The position numbers were made by a program, and so were the translations under genes. Of a stretch of 64,000 bases of DNA, positions 33,419 to 43,953 are shown in pieces (position 1 is the first letter of the stretch; each line of letters begins with the position of its first letter). The DNA is from Branchinecta lynchi. Its lineage: Eukaryota > Arthropoda > Branchiopoda > Anostraca > Branchinectidae. The DNA is taken from the NCBI GenBank assembly GCA_023053575.1, contig JAKZAP010000007.1:16149508-16213507 (forward strand), written 5' to 3'. The notes under the pieces were generated by a model, which worked only from the letters and a program-made list of their open reading frames with translations, ran no database searches and had not been told where the DNA came from.

Positions 33419-34848
33419 AAGAGCTGTAAGCTCATATGGCACTTGCAAGCATATGTAGTAAGAAATACCCCAAGAAGAAAAAAAGAAGGGGGCTGAAAAT
33501 TCAACCTATGGTTCATTTAAATAAAAAAAACAGGAGACAGAAAGCAAAAGGAAACAAGAAGGAAAACAAAAACCGGCAAGGCTGGGTCAGATGGAAGTAT
33601 TCGGTTAAGATCCGCCAAACTTGCAAGGCTGGGACAGAGGACGGAAGTGATGGTCAAAAGTTTTTTTTTTCATTTTTCGGTTAAGATGCACATTTTAAGG
33701 GTGCCAAAATTAATTCATAAGCAAAACCCTTAAGGCAAAAAGATTCATGTACTCGTGGCGATCTTGAAAAAGTAAATATTGCTTAAAAGTATTTTTTGTG
33801 CGGTTAAGATGATCCGAGTTCTTTAAGGAATGGTCGGATCGGAGAAGTCACGATTTCTAACCCAATGATGTCAAGTTTCTAATGCTCCAGCAAAGTTTAT
33901 CGTCCTAGCACATCTGGGTGTACCTTAACTCACGATCACCGGAATTCCGGACACCCCCCCTATAGCCCCCCCCCCTTGGTACCCGAATCCGGTACGATTC
34001 TGTCACTGATGCACCTAGGATCCCAACAAGTTTCATCCTGATCGCTCCACTCTATGCGTACCACAAGATTTCCGGTTCTCCCCTCCAACCCCCCCCTCCA
34101 ATTCATCGGATCCGGGTCCGCACTTGAAATGGGACATCTTAGACATGAGTTCTTTCAAGATATCAAGTTTCATTAAGATCCGATAACCCGTTCGAAAGTT
34201 ATGCGTGCCACTAATTTCCGGATTCCGCCGTCTCCCCCGCCCCCCACGACGGTCGGGTCGGGCGAATGACTGTTTCCGAGTTAATCTGGCCGGGTCTCAG
34301 ATATGCCTGTCAAGTTTTATCGTCCTTGCCCACCTGGAAGTACATCAACTACGGATCGCCGGAATTCCGGAATCCCCCTCCAACTCCCCCCACAGTGTCC
34401 GAATCCGGTCCAGTTCTGTCAGTTATTTATCTAGAGCTTATGCTTGTTCTTCCCACCAAGTTTCATCCCGATCGCTCCACTCCGAGAGTTTCACACGATT
34501 TCCGGCTCCCCCTCCGACTCCCCCTCAGATTCATCGGATCCGGTCCGGACTTGAGATGAGGCATCTGAGACACGAGGTGTTCCCAGATATCAAGTTTTAT
34601 TAAGATCCGATCACCCGTTCGAAAGTTATGCACGCCCCTATTTTCTAGATTCCGCAACCTCCCCCTCCCCCCACGATGGTCGGATCGGGCAAGTGACTAA
34701 TTCCAAGTTAGTTTGGTCGGGTCCCTAATATGCCTGCCAAGTTTCGTCGTCCTAGCACATCTGGAAGTACCCTAACTCGCAAACACCGGACTGACTGACC
34801 GACCGACCGACAGACCGACGGAAAAGTGATAGGTATATGGCACGTGCA
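33419..34848 (-). mobile_element. Family B element, variant core (B8)
   Basis: It starts with the B 3' end (AAGAGCTGTAAGCTCATATG, GCACTTGCAAG), has the variant TCGGTTAAGATG units (about 33600-33830), then reversed G-rich units (C-rich here), and ends with the GACCGACCGACCGACAGACC tract and a decayed hairpin (ATATGGCACGTGCAT). It is the same subfamily as B0 and B3. It splits a candidate LINE. Confidence 0.8.
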
Positions 34849-34864
34849 TATCTACTAGACCTGG

Positions 34865-35275
34865 ATCTCCCCTCACCATTAATCCAGTAATCCTATTACT
34901 TATCCCTAGTAAAGTAACCTCTTAAAATAATCTAGTTCTACTTGTTCTAGTTTTCTCCCTTACTAAATCATCTCTAAAGCATAATGCATAATCGGTACTA
35001 CTGTGGTTGAAAATATTTCTTTATTCTCTTCAGATTCACTACTTCCTTTGAACTACTTCTTAAAATCAAATTACCACAGTTTTTTCGCTTTCTCGCGTTC
35101 TGTTCCACCTGCTTACCAAACATTTCCCCAACCGCTTTAATAAACACATTCATCGTTCACCTCCAAAACAGCTCCACCATCCCTGAATACATCTCCTTCT
35201 TTCCGCTTTGCACCCTTTCTAAATACCACTACACCCTTTTCTAAGCATCGAACTTTAACTCTTTCTTTTGAAGCT
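34865..35275 (-). pseudogene. Possible LINE remnant, upstream part
   Basis: The - strand readings in shifting frames give fragments such as ERVKVRCLEKGVVVFRKG and VFRDGGAVLEVNDE followed by SSSKEVVNLKRIKKYF, which recall the region between the reverse transcriptase thumb and the C-terminus. It carries many frameshifts and stops. Together with 33102-33414 it may be one element cut by B8. Confidence 0.3.
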
Positions 35276-35384
35276 ATGACTAAAAAATATCCAACAATTT
35301 CTGCAATTTGGTATAAGATTCTGCCACCAGGGTTCGTCTGCGAAAAGCAGCATACAAAGAGATACCACGTCCAGTGTTACCAAA

Positions 35385-36598
35385 GGGTATCGTTTCGATC
35401 GGATCCCAAAATTTTAATATTTGATCCAGACAATTGGGTCTTGTAGAGATCCAGTCTTCGCCAGACTCTTTGAGGACTCTTGAATTCAGATATGGATTCA
35501 GCATGTGTATTTACCCGTATAGGCTGCGTCATCTCGACTTTGACAAAAGTTCCTGCCTTACTTATGCCTAATTTCCGGCTTTGGCCGGATTCCGGGGGAA
35601 CTACTTGTCTTTCAAAAAATTAAAGTTCAAAAACGGATTCAGCGTATCTCCTTACCCCTCTGTCGTGGATTCGTGGTGAACTATGTGTCAGGTAGAAAAT
35701 GATTGTCACTCATGACTACTCTATATGACTAACTCCAAAACAGGCCAGTGATCCTCAGGAAGAAGGAGAAAACGTCTCACTAACCAACTCAAACTCAACA
35801 ACTCAAATCCTGTGTCAACCAATGAAGGTAAACGTTGGGGACGGTTGTGGTGCCGGTTCTGGCTCTTCCGCTAGGTACGCAGCGAGTTTGCATCGGCAAG
35901 GAGACTTAGTCATCAACAGTATTCAGCATGTCTTCTTACCTGTAAATCGAACTTATGAAATTCATATATAACTTTTACTTTTAACAAATTTTCCCGTTTT
36001 GGCCGGATTCCGGGCGATTTACTTGTCCGGCGAGAAAATAATTTTCATATTCGGATTTCCTTAGACCTGAATCGAACCTCTAATCAACTTCAGATTAAAC
36101 TTTTATTTCTGACAAATTTTCCGGTTTTTGTCGGATTCCCGGTGAACTACCTGTCCGGTGAGAAAATAATTTTCATATTCGGTTCAACATGTCTTCTTAC
36201 CCCTAAATCGGACATCTAATCAACTTCAGATAAAACTTTTACTTTTAACAAACTTACCGGTTTTGGCCGGATTCCGGGCGAACTACTTGTCCGGCGAGAA
36301 AATGGTTTTAATATTCGTGTTCACTATGTCTTCTTACCCCTTAATCGACGATCTCATTAGCTTCTGAAAAATATTTGTTTCGCCCCTTAATCCGAAATCG
36401 CTCCCCCTCCCCTAAATATACAGCTATGACCAATGAGGCCCATCTACGACCTTGACCTTTCCCTCAACCCAAAGAATCATCACACAAAGTTTCATAAAAT
36501 ATCTCATTCCTTCGAGAGTTATCGTGCTGACAGACGGACGGACAGACTGACAACTTTTGTCATAGGTATCCCTCCACTTACGTTTTGGGATCCCAAAA
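35385..36598 (-). mobile_element. Family A element with nested family C copy (A11)
   Basis: It runs from GTTTCGATCGGATCCC through ATTTGATCCAGACAATTGGG and several core units (CCGGTTTTGGCCGGATTCCG near 35995 and 36265) to CACTTACGTTTTGGGATCCC at about 36590. Between about 35715 and 35925 the core is broken by a family C copy (TTCTGGCTCTTCCGCTAGG), after which TATTCAGCATGTCTTCTTAC resumes. Confidence 0.7.
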
Positions 36599-36600
36599 AT

Positions 36601-38055
36601 AGAAAACAACTTTAAGGAAAGCGTGCAACCTTGCATAACACCTATAACACATTTGATATCTCTTGGTAATTGTGTTGCGAGAGCAACACTTGGGTTTTGT
36701 CGTTTTTTTTTTTGTTTTTTTTCCTAGTACTCCGATTTGCGCTTATCCTTAGAAAGTGGTAAGGGTCTAACCTGTGCGGTTTTTACGGAAAGTGTGGACC
36801 TTAGGCCGGATTGATGAATATGACATTACATTTTGGAAAGCTCCGTAGAACCAAAAAGCCGAAAAAAAAAGGCCAAAAAGGATGGTTTTTGCTTGTAATT
36901 GAGCCACAGCCCTACATTGTGTGAACTAAAGTGGAGCTGTGTAGCCTGTGTCAGAGAGGACTATCTGAAGTTATGCAGCCAAGCTTTCGTTTCATCAAAC
37001 CATGTTTCTGCTTTCGAATGGAAAGCACCGTTCTAGCAGGCAAGCAGACAAGCGCCAGTTTTAAACGGAAGAAGGACTAAAATCTTTAAGTGCGAAATGT
37101 GTGCGGCAGTTCTCTGGCCCCACAGCCAATACATCTTCTTTGAGTGATAAATAGAAAATTTACAGAATAAAAAAAGTGTCATTTTCCCACGGGTCCGAAA
37201 GTGCTGTCATCTATTGTTTCTACCCGTTTCTGTTTGTGATTTCAGCTGAGTTTATCATTCCCTTTCTTAGACTTGGGAGTGAGGAAGATAAATGAGATCA
37301 GATGGGCCTCTTTAACTTTAAAGTTCTCTCATCGAAATTAGAGCTTATCCTTTGCTCCCTTTCTAAGTGGTGAAATTAGAAAGTTGGCCTACGGCAAAAA
37401 AGTCAACTTTTGAACTAATACAGATAAAAAAAAGTCAACGCCATTCGGTAGACCTCGATGAGCTGATCAGAGCATATGCCATCTGTTTTTGGTACAAAAA
37501 TAACTTGGTGAGATACAAGAGTTTGAAAGTTTGGAGGGGTTGACAACTTCAGTAGTGAGGTACACACTGAAACCAAAAAGAGGCCGATCCCAATCGTGAG
37601 ACTTGTAAGGAACATTTGGCTGTTAGACCATAACCATCTTCGGCGATGAGGAGTTAACAATGCTGGTAGTTGTTGTACCTATTAATCCTATTATTTCTTT
37701 CCTGTGTAGCCTATTTGATCGTGAGAACAGTTTGGTACCATGTCAATCAAGGGGAGATGGACTTGTTAGTATGAACCGGTTGCTAGAAGGGGCTCTTGAG
37801 GGGCTAGAAACTTGTGAAAATTGGTGCACATTTTTGTTTAGATCTAAATCTTAGGGTAGGAAAATTAGTCTGCTTGGTCTATCACTGTGACATGGAGGTA
37901 AGCCGTTGAGGGGTTGACAACTTTAGTGGTAGGGTACAAACTCAAACAAAGAATAGGCGGAACCCAATTGTGAGACATGTCAGGGACTTGTAACTCTTCT
38001 AAGTAAGAATTGGCTGTTCTACCATAATCATCTTTGGCGGTGAGAGGTTTCAGAC
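36601..38055. other. No gene seen; one diverged direct repeat
   Basis: A T-run lies near 36700-36722. Segment 37533-37660 (GAGGGGTTGACAACTTCAGT...) is repeated at about 37910-38055 with roughly 80-85% identity by eye and indels. Frames in this stretch carry no recognised domain. Confidence 0.45.
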
Positions 38056-38195
38056 CTTGAATACTTAAGTACCCTCAAATTTGTTTACTTTTAAGTACCC
38101 TCAAGTACTTCTTTTTTTACTTAAGTTCGTATTTCTGTACTTAAGTAGAGTACAAGTACTAGGATTTTTTACTTAAGGATTTCCCAACACTGACT
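38056..38195. repeat. MITE-like AAGTACTT-rich repeat
   Basis: Dense inverted AAGTAC/GTACTT words (ACTTAAGTACCCTCAA, AAGTACCCTCAAGTACTT, AGTACAAGTACTAGG) form a self-complementary patch like the 'TTAAGTACTT' MITEs found in many animal genomes. The ends are not resolved. Confidence 0.45.
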
Positions 38196-38199
38196 GGTA

Positions 38200-39030
38200 A
38201 AGTATAGGTCAAGTTTGTAGATGGGTCCTTTAGTCCTATCTTTAGAGGCAGAGGAGGGGTTTCGAATTTTTAGAGGCAGAGGAGGGGTTTCGAATTTACG
38301 ATAAAAACATGTATGTTTTATAAGCTAATAAAATATTCATTGAGGGGGTAAGGAGGTCCGCTGAATCCATATGTGAACTTATTTTTTTTGCTGGACAAAT
38401 GGTTCATCACGAATTCGGCTGAAACTGGAAATTTAGTTGAAGCTGAAAGTTGTTTCTGAAATCGATTAAGAGATTCGGTATCGGGGCAAGGAGACAAGCT
38501 GAATCCATTTTTGAACTTTATTTTAACAGTAAAAATATTCAAGGAATCTGGCGAAGACTGAATGTCGGAGACATGACCCAATTGTTTGATGTTAGTTGTG
38601 GGATCCCACCGAAACCTTTCGTCTTGTTTACTAAGTAGTCTCGCCACCACCCTCGTGTGAACATACGTCTCCACAATCAACATTAGAGGTTCGATATAGT
38701 GGTAAGGAGATATACTGGATTCCTTTTGACCTTTCGTTTTTTGCCGGACAAGTAGTTCACCCGGACGGCAGAAACCGGATATTTGGCAGAAGTAAGGCAG
38801 GACGTTTCGATCAGTTTCATCGAATTAGACGTGACACATAGGGATAAACACATATGCTGAATCCATACCTGAACTTGGTTTTCTGAGATGACTAGCAATT
38901 GGCATTAATCTGTTTCTAAATTTTAATAGTACAAATGTTCAAGGAGTCTGGCTCAGACTGGATATCTACAAGACAGTTGCCTGGATAAAATATCAAGTTT
39001 TTTATCTCATCGAAACCTTTGGTCTTGTTT
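38200..39030 (+). repeat. Two family A 3' parts in tandem (A12)
   Basis: The first (to about 38632) includes a 30-bp direct repeat of TTTAGAGGCAGAGGAGGGG (38237 and 38268) and ends GGGATCCCACCGAAACC, TTTCGTCTTGTTT. The second (about 38690-39030) ends CATCGAAACCTTTGGTCTTG. Neither has a 5' terminus. The stretch 39031-39383 is unassigned. Confidence 0.65.
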
Positions 39031-39383
39031 TTATCGAAGTTTGTGGTTACCTTCATATTCTAAAGTCCCTTCTTAAACAGTATTCGGTCGACATAGCTAA
39101 TCAACGTTAACTTTCAGCGTAAACCGAATTTAGCATTTTGGCACTAATCTAATGTTGATTTTTAACACTAATCTTTTTTGTCTAATGGGTAAATTTGAAA
39201 ATCTTTATCGTCTGTCATTATTTTTACTTCTTCTTTTTGCCTGCGAGTTTGCTTTTGACGTGGATGAAACGGCGATCGGGCAAGGATCACCAAGTAGAAA
39301 AAACGCTAATTAAGTAAACGGTGAACTTTTACGGCGTTTGAAACGGAATTAATTATGTAAACCACATTGGCCTGGTATCACAA

Positions 39384-40238
39384 ACAAGAGCTACGAGCTC
39401 ATATGGCACTTGTTACGAGTAGGCACGTAGGCAAGAAAGAAGATGAGAACGTCACAAAATACCCCCTTCAACCTCCGAGAATCGGACCTAGAAATAGGAT
39501 ATCTAGTTACACATAAAATGATCACCTAAAGCATCTTCTCTTATAGGCTATCACGTTTCGCTTGAGTTCTTACCACCAAGTTTCATCTTGATCCCTCCGC
39601 TCATAGCGTTTTCCAAGATTTCCAGTTGCCCCCTCCAGCTCCCCCCAAAAGTCACCGGATCCGGTCTGGATTTTAAGTGGGTCGTCTGAGGCATGAGGTC
39701 TTTCCAAATATCAAGTTTCATCGAGATCGGATCACCCGTTCAAAAGTTATAAATACCTCAAGATTCCGGATTCTCCCTCCCTCCACTCCCCCAACATTGC
39801 CCGAATCGGCTCGGTTATATCCATGATGTATCTAGTGTTTGCTAGGTGTCTTCCCACCAAGTTTCATCTCGATCCCTCCACTCATAGCGTTTGCCCCTCC
39901 AGCTCCCCCCAAAAGTCACCGGATCCGGTCCGGATTCTAAATGGGTCGTCTGAGGCATGAGCTCTTTAAGTTTCATCGAGATCCGATCAGCAGTTCAAAA
40001 CTTATAAATACCTCAAGATTCCGGATTCTCTCTCCCTCCACTCCCCCCACGGTGCTCGGGTGGGGGAAGTGACTATTTCCAACTTAATTATTTGGGGTCC
40101 CTGGTATGCCTGCCAAGTTTCGTCGTCCTATCTTATGTGGAAGTGCCCGAACTAGTAAAACCTGGACAGACCGATAGACCGACGGACGGACAGAAATTGC
40201 GATCGCTATATGGCACTTGGCCGAAGGGCAAGTGCCAG
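39384..40238 (-). mobile_element. Family B element, short core (B9)
   Basis: It has both termini: ACAAGAGCTACGAGCTCATA, TGGCACTTGTTACGAG on the left and GACGGACGGACAGAAATTGC, GATCGCTATATGGCACTTGG, CCGAAGGGCAAGTGCC on the right. There are only about two core dimers. It is close in sequence to B5 and B6 (ACTCATAGCG, GCTAGGTGTCTTCCCACC), so it may represent the unexpanded state of that subfamily. Confidence 0.85.
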
Positions 40239-40669
40239 AAAAATCAAAAGAAATCAACAAAATGGGGTTTGTAAAGGCCAACGAATATACAGAACTTTTG
40301 TTGGTTTCTTCGTTGATTTTTTGTGAAACGGAATTAATCAACCGACCAAACACAACTAGTCTTACTGAAACTTTAGTTTGACTAAGACGCTTGTGGGAGG
40401 ATTTGACTGCAGACGGTAGCATATCCGTAAGATGGCCAGATTCCTCCGCGTTGATTTGTCCCATAGAGTGCGATTTTTGTAGTTTGTTTTGTTTTATTTT
40501 TGTCTTGTTGCCTTGACCCCAAGGGTTTTTTCCTGCAATAAATTCATTCATTCACCCAGGCTACGAACTTGTAAAGACGGTTATTAAAGGGGTCCCTGTA
40601 AGGATCCCTCTTCCTTACAGGCAATGTAAATGCTGAAGAAAGTCCTGTGCCTTTGATATATTTTTACCA
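40239..40669. other. No gene seen
   Basis: Sequence between B9 and a TIR element. ATAAATTCATTCATTCA near 40538 resembles a SINE or LINE tail but I cannot show a head. The - strand frame 40084-40551 runs into B9 and is not trusted. Confidence 0.4.
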
Positions 40670-40947
40670 GAGCCTCGTTTTTGTTGCAATAGCGCTGCCG
40701 CATTGCTGCAGCAGCACTTCTTTGCTTTTGCACAATATGGGTTTTTCGATTCACTTTCTTCTTGGTTGAAGCGGCAGCGCTGCAGCTTCTTGCAGGGAAG
40801 CAGGGACTTGGTCGGGGAGCAAGTCCGTGATTCTCGAGAAGCGCTGCCGTCTTCCTCGGAAGCGCTGCAGTGCAAAAACGGATATAGAAAGAGTCAGTCC
40901 GGAATCGGCCGAGAAGTGGACCTGCAGCATGCAAAAAAACGAGGCTC
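40670..40947. mobile_element. TIR element rich in GCGCTGC words, next to a GLG1 exon
   Basis: The left end GAGCCTCGTTTTTGTTGCA and right end (reverse complement GAGCCTCGTTTTTTTGCATG) form inverted repeats. Inside are repeated AGCGCTGCNG palindromes (near 40691, 40773, 40842 and 40860). There is no clear target duplication. It ends 47 bp before a coding exon, so it lies at the end of a GLG1 intron. Confidence 0.55.
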
Positions 40948-40994
40948 AGTTAGTTGCCTTTCTCCCAGTTGCTCAGTGACGATTTTTTTTTTAG

Positions 40995-41235
40995 ATTTCC
41001 AAGCTATGTTACGACGAATCAAAAGAAGAACAACAAGACAAGGAAGACGGAAAAGTTGAAGAATGTTTGAAGAAAGCATTTATGAAGGAACAGCTTAAGG
41101 GTAATTGCTACGTCCAGGTTGCAAGACTGGTAGAGGCATCTAGAGTTGATATTCAGGCGGATCCTGTCCTTCATCGGACCTGTTCTAATGACCTCCTGAC
41201 GAAGTGCAATAGTGTCATGCCTGGAGAGGGAAGGC
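40995..41235 (+). CDS. GLG1: GLG1 (Golgi apparatus protein 1) orthologue, antepenultimate exon
   Basis: GLG1 (ESL-1, cysteine-rich FGF receptor) is a type I Golgi membrane protein whose lumenal part is a row of Cys-rich GLG1 repeats; it binds FGFs, E-selectin and TGF-beta precursors. The exon follows a T-rich acceptor (TTTTTTTTTTAG, AG at 40993-40994) and ends at a GTAAG donor (41236). It opens in phase 0 with ISKLCYDESKEE, contains DGKVEECLKKAF, NCYVQVARLVEASRVDIQAD and PVLHRTCSNDLLTKCNSVMP, and ends GEGR plus one base. Five Cys have the GLG1 spacing, and the DPVLH...C...C...PG.GR order matches the last repeat of the vertebrate proteins. Earlier exons are not recognised in the window, so only the 3' end of the gene is seen. 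Confidence 0.88.
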
Positions 41236-41293
41236 GTAAGTTAACTTTTTATCTTGGGGTTAGTAGGTTCAGTGCAGACTCATATGGTATATT

Positions 41294-41598
41294 GAGCGTG
41301 TTCCACCCTTCTAACAATAGTTACTATTAGTTACTATTTCCGTTCCATCCTCACGAAAAGTTACTACGCTGACCGTTCCAACCTTGTCGGAATAGTAACT
41401 AATAGTTACTATTTGCTTACCATGCTCGGGAGCCTAGTAAGCGTAGTAACTACGCATCTCTGTAACGTGATTGGTCGGATTCGCCCCTGGCGTGAGATCC
41501 TGCTGGAAAATAGAAAAATCGTTCCAGCCCTGACGGCAAAAAGCCAGAATTCGTGACGTCATGCGTAGTAACTATCGTAAGTAGGATGGAACACGCTC
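41294..41598. mobile_element. 305-bp MITE in a GLG1 intron
   Basis: The left end GAGCGTGTTCCACCCTTC, TAACAATAGTTAC and right end (reverse complement GAGCGTGTTCCATCCTAC, TTACGATAGTTAC) form inverted repeats of about 30 bp. The inside repeats AGTAACTA words. It has no ORF, and an A/T-rich flank hides any duplication. It lies 58 bp after the exon donor. Confidence 0.75.
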
Positions 41599-42089
41599 AT
41601 TATATTTTGTTGTGGAGAGAACTAGTGTGAAAATGCGAGCGAACGCCTTGGTTTACCACATTTAGATAAAGTTTTATTTTATGAACATTTTAATTACCCA
41701 TGACATGCTTAAAAGGACTTCTCGCACTATATTCTGTTCAACTTACAGTATTTTAAAATATTTGAATACTTTAAAACTTGGCTTTGCTTTCAACAAATAA
41801 CCCACGATTTTGGCTGTTTAAGTCTTTTCTGAGACCCGTTGACTTGTAGCAAAAACAGGGAAACAATTTCCATAACCGGTTTTTCTGATGAAGAACTTCT
41901 CACAGACAACCGTTGACAGCGTGATACACATCGAAGGTAGCAAAACACGGCAAGCGAGAAAATCAGCGTGGTTTTGTTAGAGGGGTAGAATGTACTGTAC
42001 GAAATTGGGTCTCAGGATTTAGAAATATATGGAGTTATATGCGCAAGTAGATTGCGTTAGTATTATAGGTAAGACAGGTCCTTTAAAAG

Positions 42090-42440
42090 CATGTGGCACT
42101 CGCGATCGCTTTTCCATTGGTCGGTCTGTACATCTTTTGGATTGGTGACCATGAGTAGAGACACTTCTTGAGAGGCGATGAGTGTAAAAGTTGTCAGGTC
42201 CGGCCAGATTCACCTCGAAGCCGTCACCTCCTTGGTTTCAGAATGCGTGGGGAGGGGAGAGGGAGGTTTAGGAACTTTGTAGCTCGCTTAAGGCTCAAAT
42301 GGGTGATCCAATTTGGATGATTGGCACGTGGTAAGATCACATGTCCTATATGTGCCCCATCACATGCCCCTATCCGGTTCCGCTTACGTTGAAGTAATTT
42401 GGAAGTGGATCCCGGAAGTCTAGTTTTCGTAAGTGCCAGA
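42090..42440 (+). repeat. Decayed family B fragment
   Basis: ATGTGGCACTCGCGATCGC, TTTTCCATTGGTCGGTCTG recalls the B 5' end, and GGGGAGGGGAGAGGGAGG with GGGTGATCCAATTTGGATGA recalls a core unit. It is strongly diverged and intronic to GLG1. Confidence 0.4.
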
Positions 42441-42479
42441 CCGTTGGAAGGATCGTCTCTAGTGTTATAGGCTGAACGG

Positions 42480-42836
42480 TAATAAGTCTTACATGTTCCT
42501 TCAGCCCAAGCTGACTGCGAATCATATTTGACGGGGCAAAACGGATAAGTCAGCTACATTTTATTCGAGCTATATTTTGGCCCTTCTTGGCAAGGGTCCT
42601 CTTCAGGCTCAAGCCGCTCAATCACAGCAACAGCTTTAATTCCATCCAACTTTCAGAGAAGAAGTTCACAAAAGCAGATATTTAAGGAAGAATTTTTAAT
42701 TGTTTTTCCACAAGTTTATTTTCCAGCTTGAGCGGCTTGAGCCTGAAGAGGACCCTTGCCAAGAAGGGCCGAAATATAGCTCGAATAAAATGTAGCTGAC
42801 TTATTCGTTTTACCCCGTCAAATATAATAAGTCTTA
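42480..42836 (+). mobile_element. Family H foldback element with 12-bp target duplication (H3)
   Basis: Element 42492-42824 (333 bp) is flanked by identical TAATAAGTCTTA (42480-42491 and 42825-42836). The 5' end is TTCAGCCCAAGCTGACTGCG. The left arm carries the core in antisense (CCCTTCTTGGCAAGGGTCC, CTCTTCAGG), and the right arm carries it in sense: CUGAAGA from 42743, hairpin, GAAA at 42771-42774, then AGCU...AGCU and UUAUU (the predicted C17 is U here). A 10-12 bp duplication of variable length fits target-primed reverse transcription rather than cut-and-paste. The copy is inside a GLG1 intron. Confidence 0.75.
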
Positions 42837-42918
42837 GGTCTGCCTAATGCCTATTAAAGGTTCGAATGTCGCTGTAGGCTACCATATTTGCTTTTAACCG
42901 TTTTTTCTTTTATTCCAG

Positions 42919-43025
42919 TCATAAACTGTTTAGTTATCCAGCTGAAGACCGATCCGTACGGACTGGAACCCGCCTGCAAAGAAGTACTCGAGCTCCGGGT
43001 TAAAATGTTTGTCTCCGCCCAGAAG
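42919..43025 (+). CDS. GLG1: GLG1 orthologue, penultimate exon
   Basis: The acceptor TTTTTTCTTTTATTCCAG ends at 42918 and the donor GTGAGC starts at 43026. The first two bases complete the split codon left by the exon at 40995-41235, giving a Leu, then INCLVIQLKTDPYGLEPACK and EVLELRVKMFVSAQK in phase 0 at the end. The Cys-x15-Cys-K spacing and the K-stretch to 'W/F-SAAK'-like end correspond to the stretch after the last DPVLH repeat in vertebrate GLG1 (…SCLME…PECKK…). Lumenal, just before the membrane stalk. Confidence 0.88.
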
Positions 43026-43227
43026 GTGAGCAAGGATTGATTACAGTTAATCAAAGGCGCCGATATTCGCTCGTCTGTGATGCCTACAGTCGCATCTTCT
43101 GCCATTTGAGAATGAAGTTAAGCTTAAAGGACACCTGAACAATGAAACCGTACTTGAACACACCATGGAGAATGTATTTGCAGACATGGCCACGGCGAGC
43201 ATTCTACTCCTGAGCGTGACGTTTTCA

Positions 43228-43395
43228 AATTAGGCATGTTCATTTCTGGAGGTTTGCAAATGCAGACTCCAAGACAAAAAGCGCAATTCATTCAAATCTT
43301 GTACAGCGCTGACCAGATCGTACTGGAATTTCTTCTAGAAATACGTTTGAGCTTAACTGGTTACAAAATATTCCAGAAGAAGGGTTGATTGGAGG
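43228..43395 (+). repeat. Dispersed coding-like fragment, copy X2
   Basis: It matches 7330-7600 in reverse orientation. One frame gives PRQKAQFIQILYSADQIV, another LNWLQNIPEEGLIGG, so the original reading is uncertain. It lies in the last GLG1 intron and ends where H4 begins. Confidence 0.5.
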
Positions 43396-43612
43396 CATTC
43401 TGCCCAAGCTGACTACGAATCATTTTCGACACTGCGAAACGGATAAGTCAGCTACATTTAGTTAGAGTTATGTTTCGTCCCTTCTTGGCTAGGGTACAAG
43501 TTCATTTTACAGCTTGAGCCTGCAGAGGACCCTTGCCAAGATGGGCCGAAATATTGCTCTAAGAAAATGTAGCTGACTTAACCGTTTTGCAGTGTCAAAT
43601 ACAAAACCCACG
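43395..43612 (+). mobile_element. Family H foldback element (H4)
   Basis: CTGCCCAAGCTGACTACGAA starts it. The left arm has AAACGGATAAGTCAGCTAC and a partly deleted antisense core. The right arm has GAGCCTGCAGAGGACCCTTG, AAGATGGGCC, GAAA, GTAGCTGACTTAACCG. The sense CUGA is changed to CUGCAGA in this copy. Confidence 0.6.
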
Positions 43613-43953
43613 AGTCTCAAGAGTCTTCAAACCGCTCATGAGCTCGGAGAAACGAGTACTTCGACACTTGCAGTTATCACGCATTTTGCGAAAAGCTGAA
43701 ATGGGCGGCAGGATGCCTGTAAGCGCCCTGCCACCCTCTTCCCCCTCGAGTTTTGGATAGCGATGCCCCTGGTTACGGTACCCGCATTTGGCATTAGGCA
43801 ACCCAGTATTTGGCATGGGATAACCAGTGTTTTGCTTGGGCTATTCCGAATTGCGGGTTCTCCCAGCGTTTGGCCTAGCCTATGCAAGAATCAGCGTCAG
43901 ACTGGATCGAACCAGCACTGGAACAGGAATACTGCAGCTTCTTTATTTTGCAG

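Noticed and set aside
38318..38683. 121-residue - strand protein
   Set aside because: It reads through a family A 3' part; the same peptide pieces appear wherever that A subfamily occurs (22.2, 62.3 kb).
40084..40551. 155-residue - strand protein
   Set aside because: Its C-terminal third is the family B 5' end, and the rest has no recognised domain.
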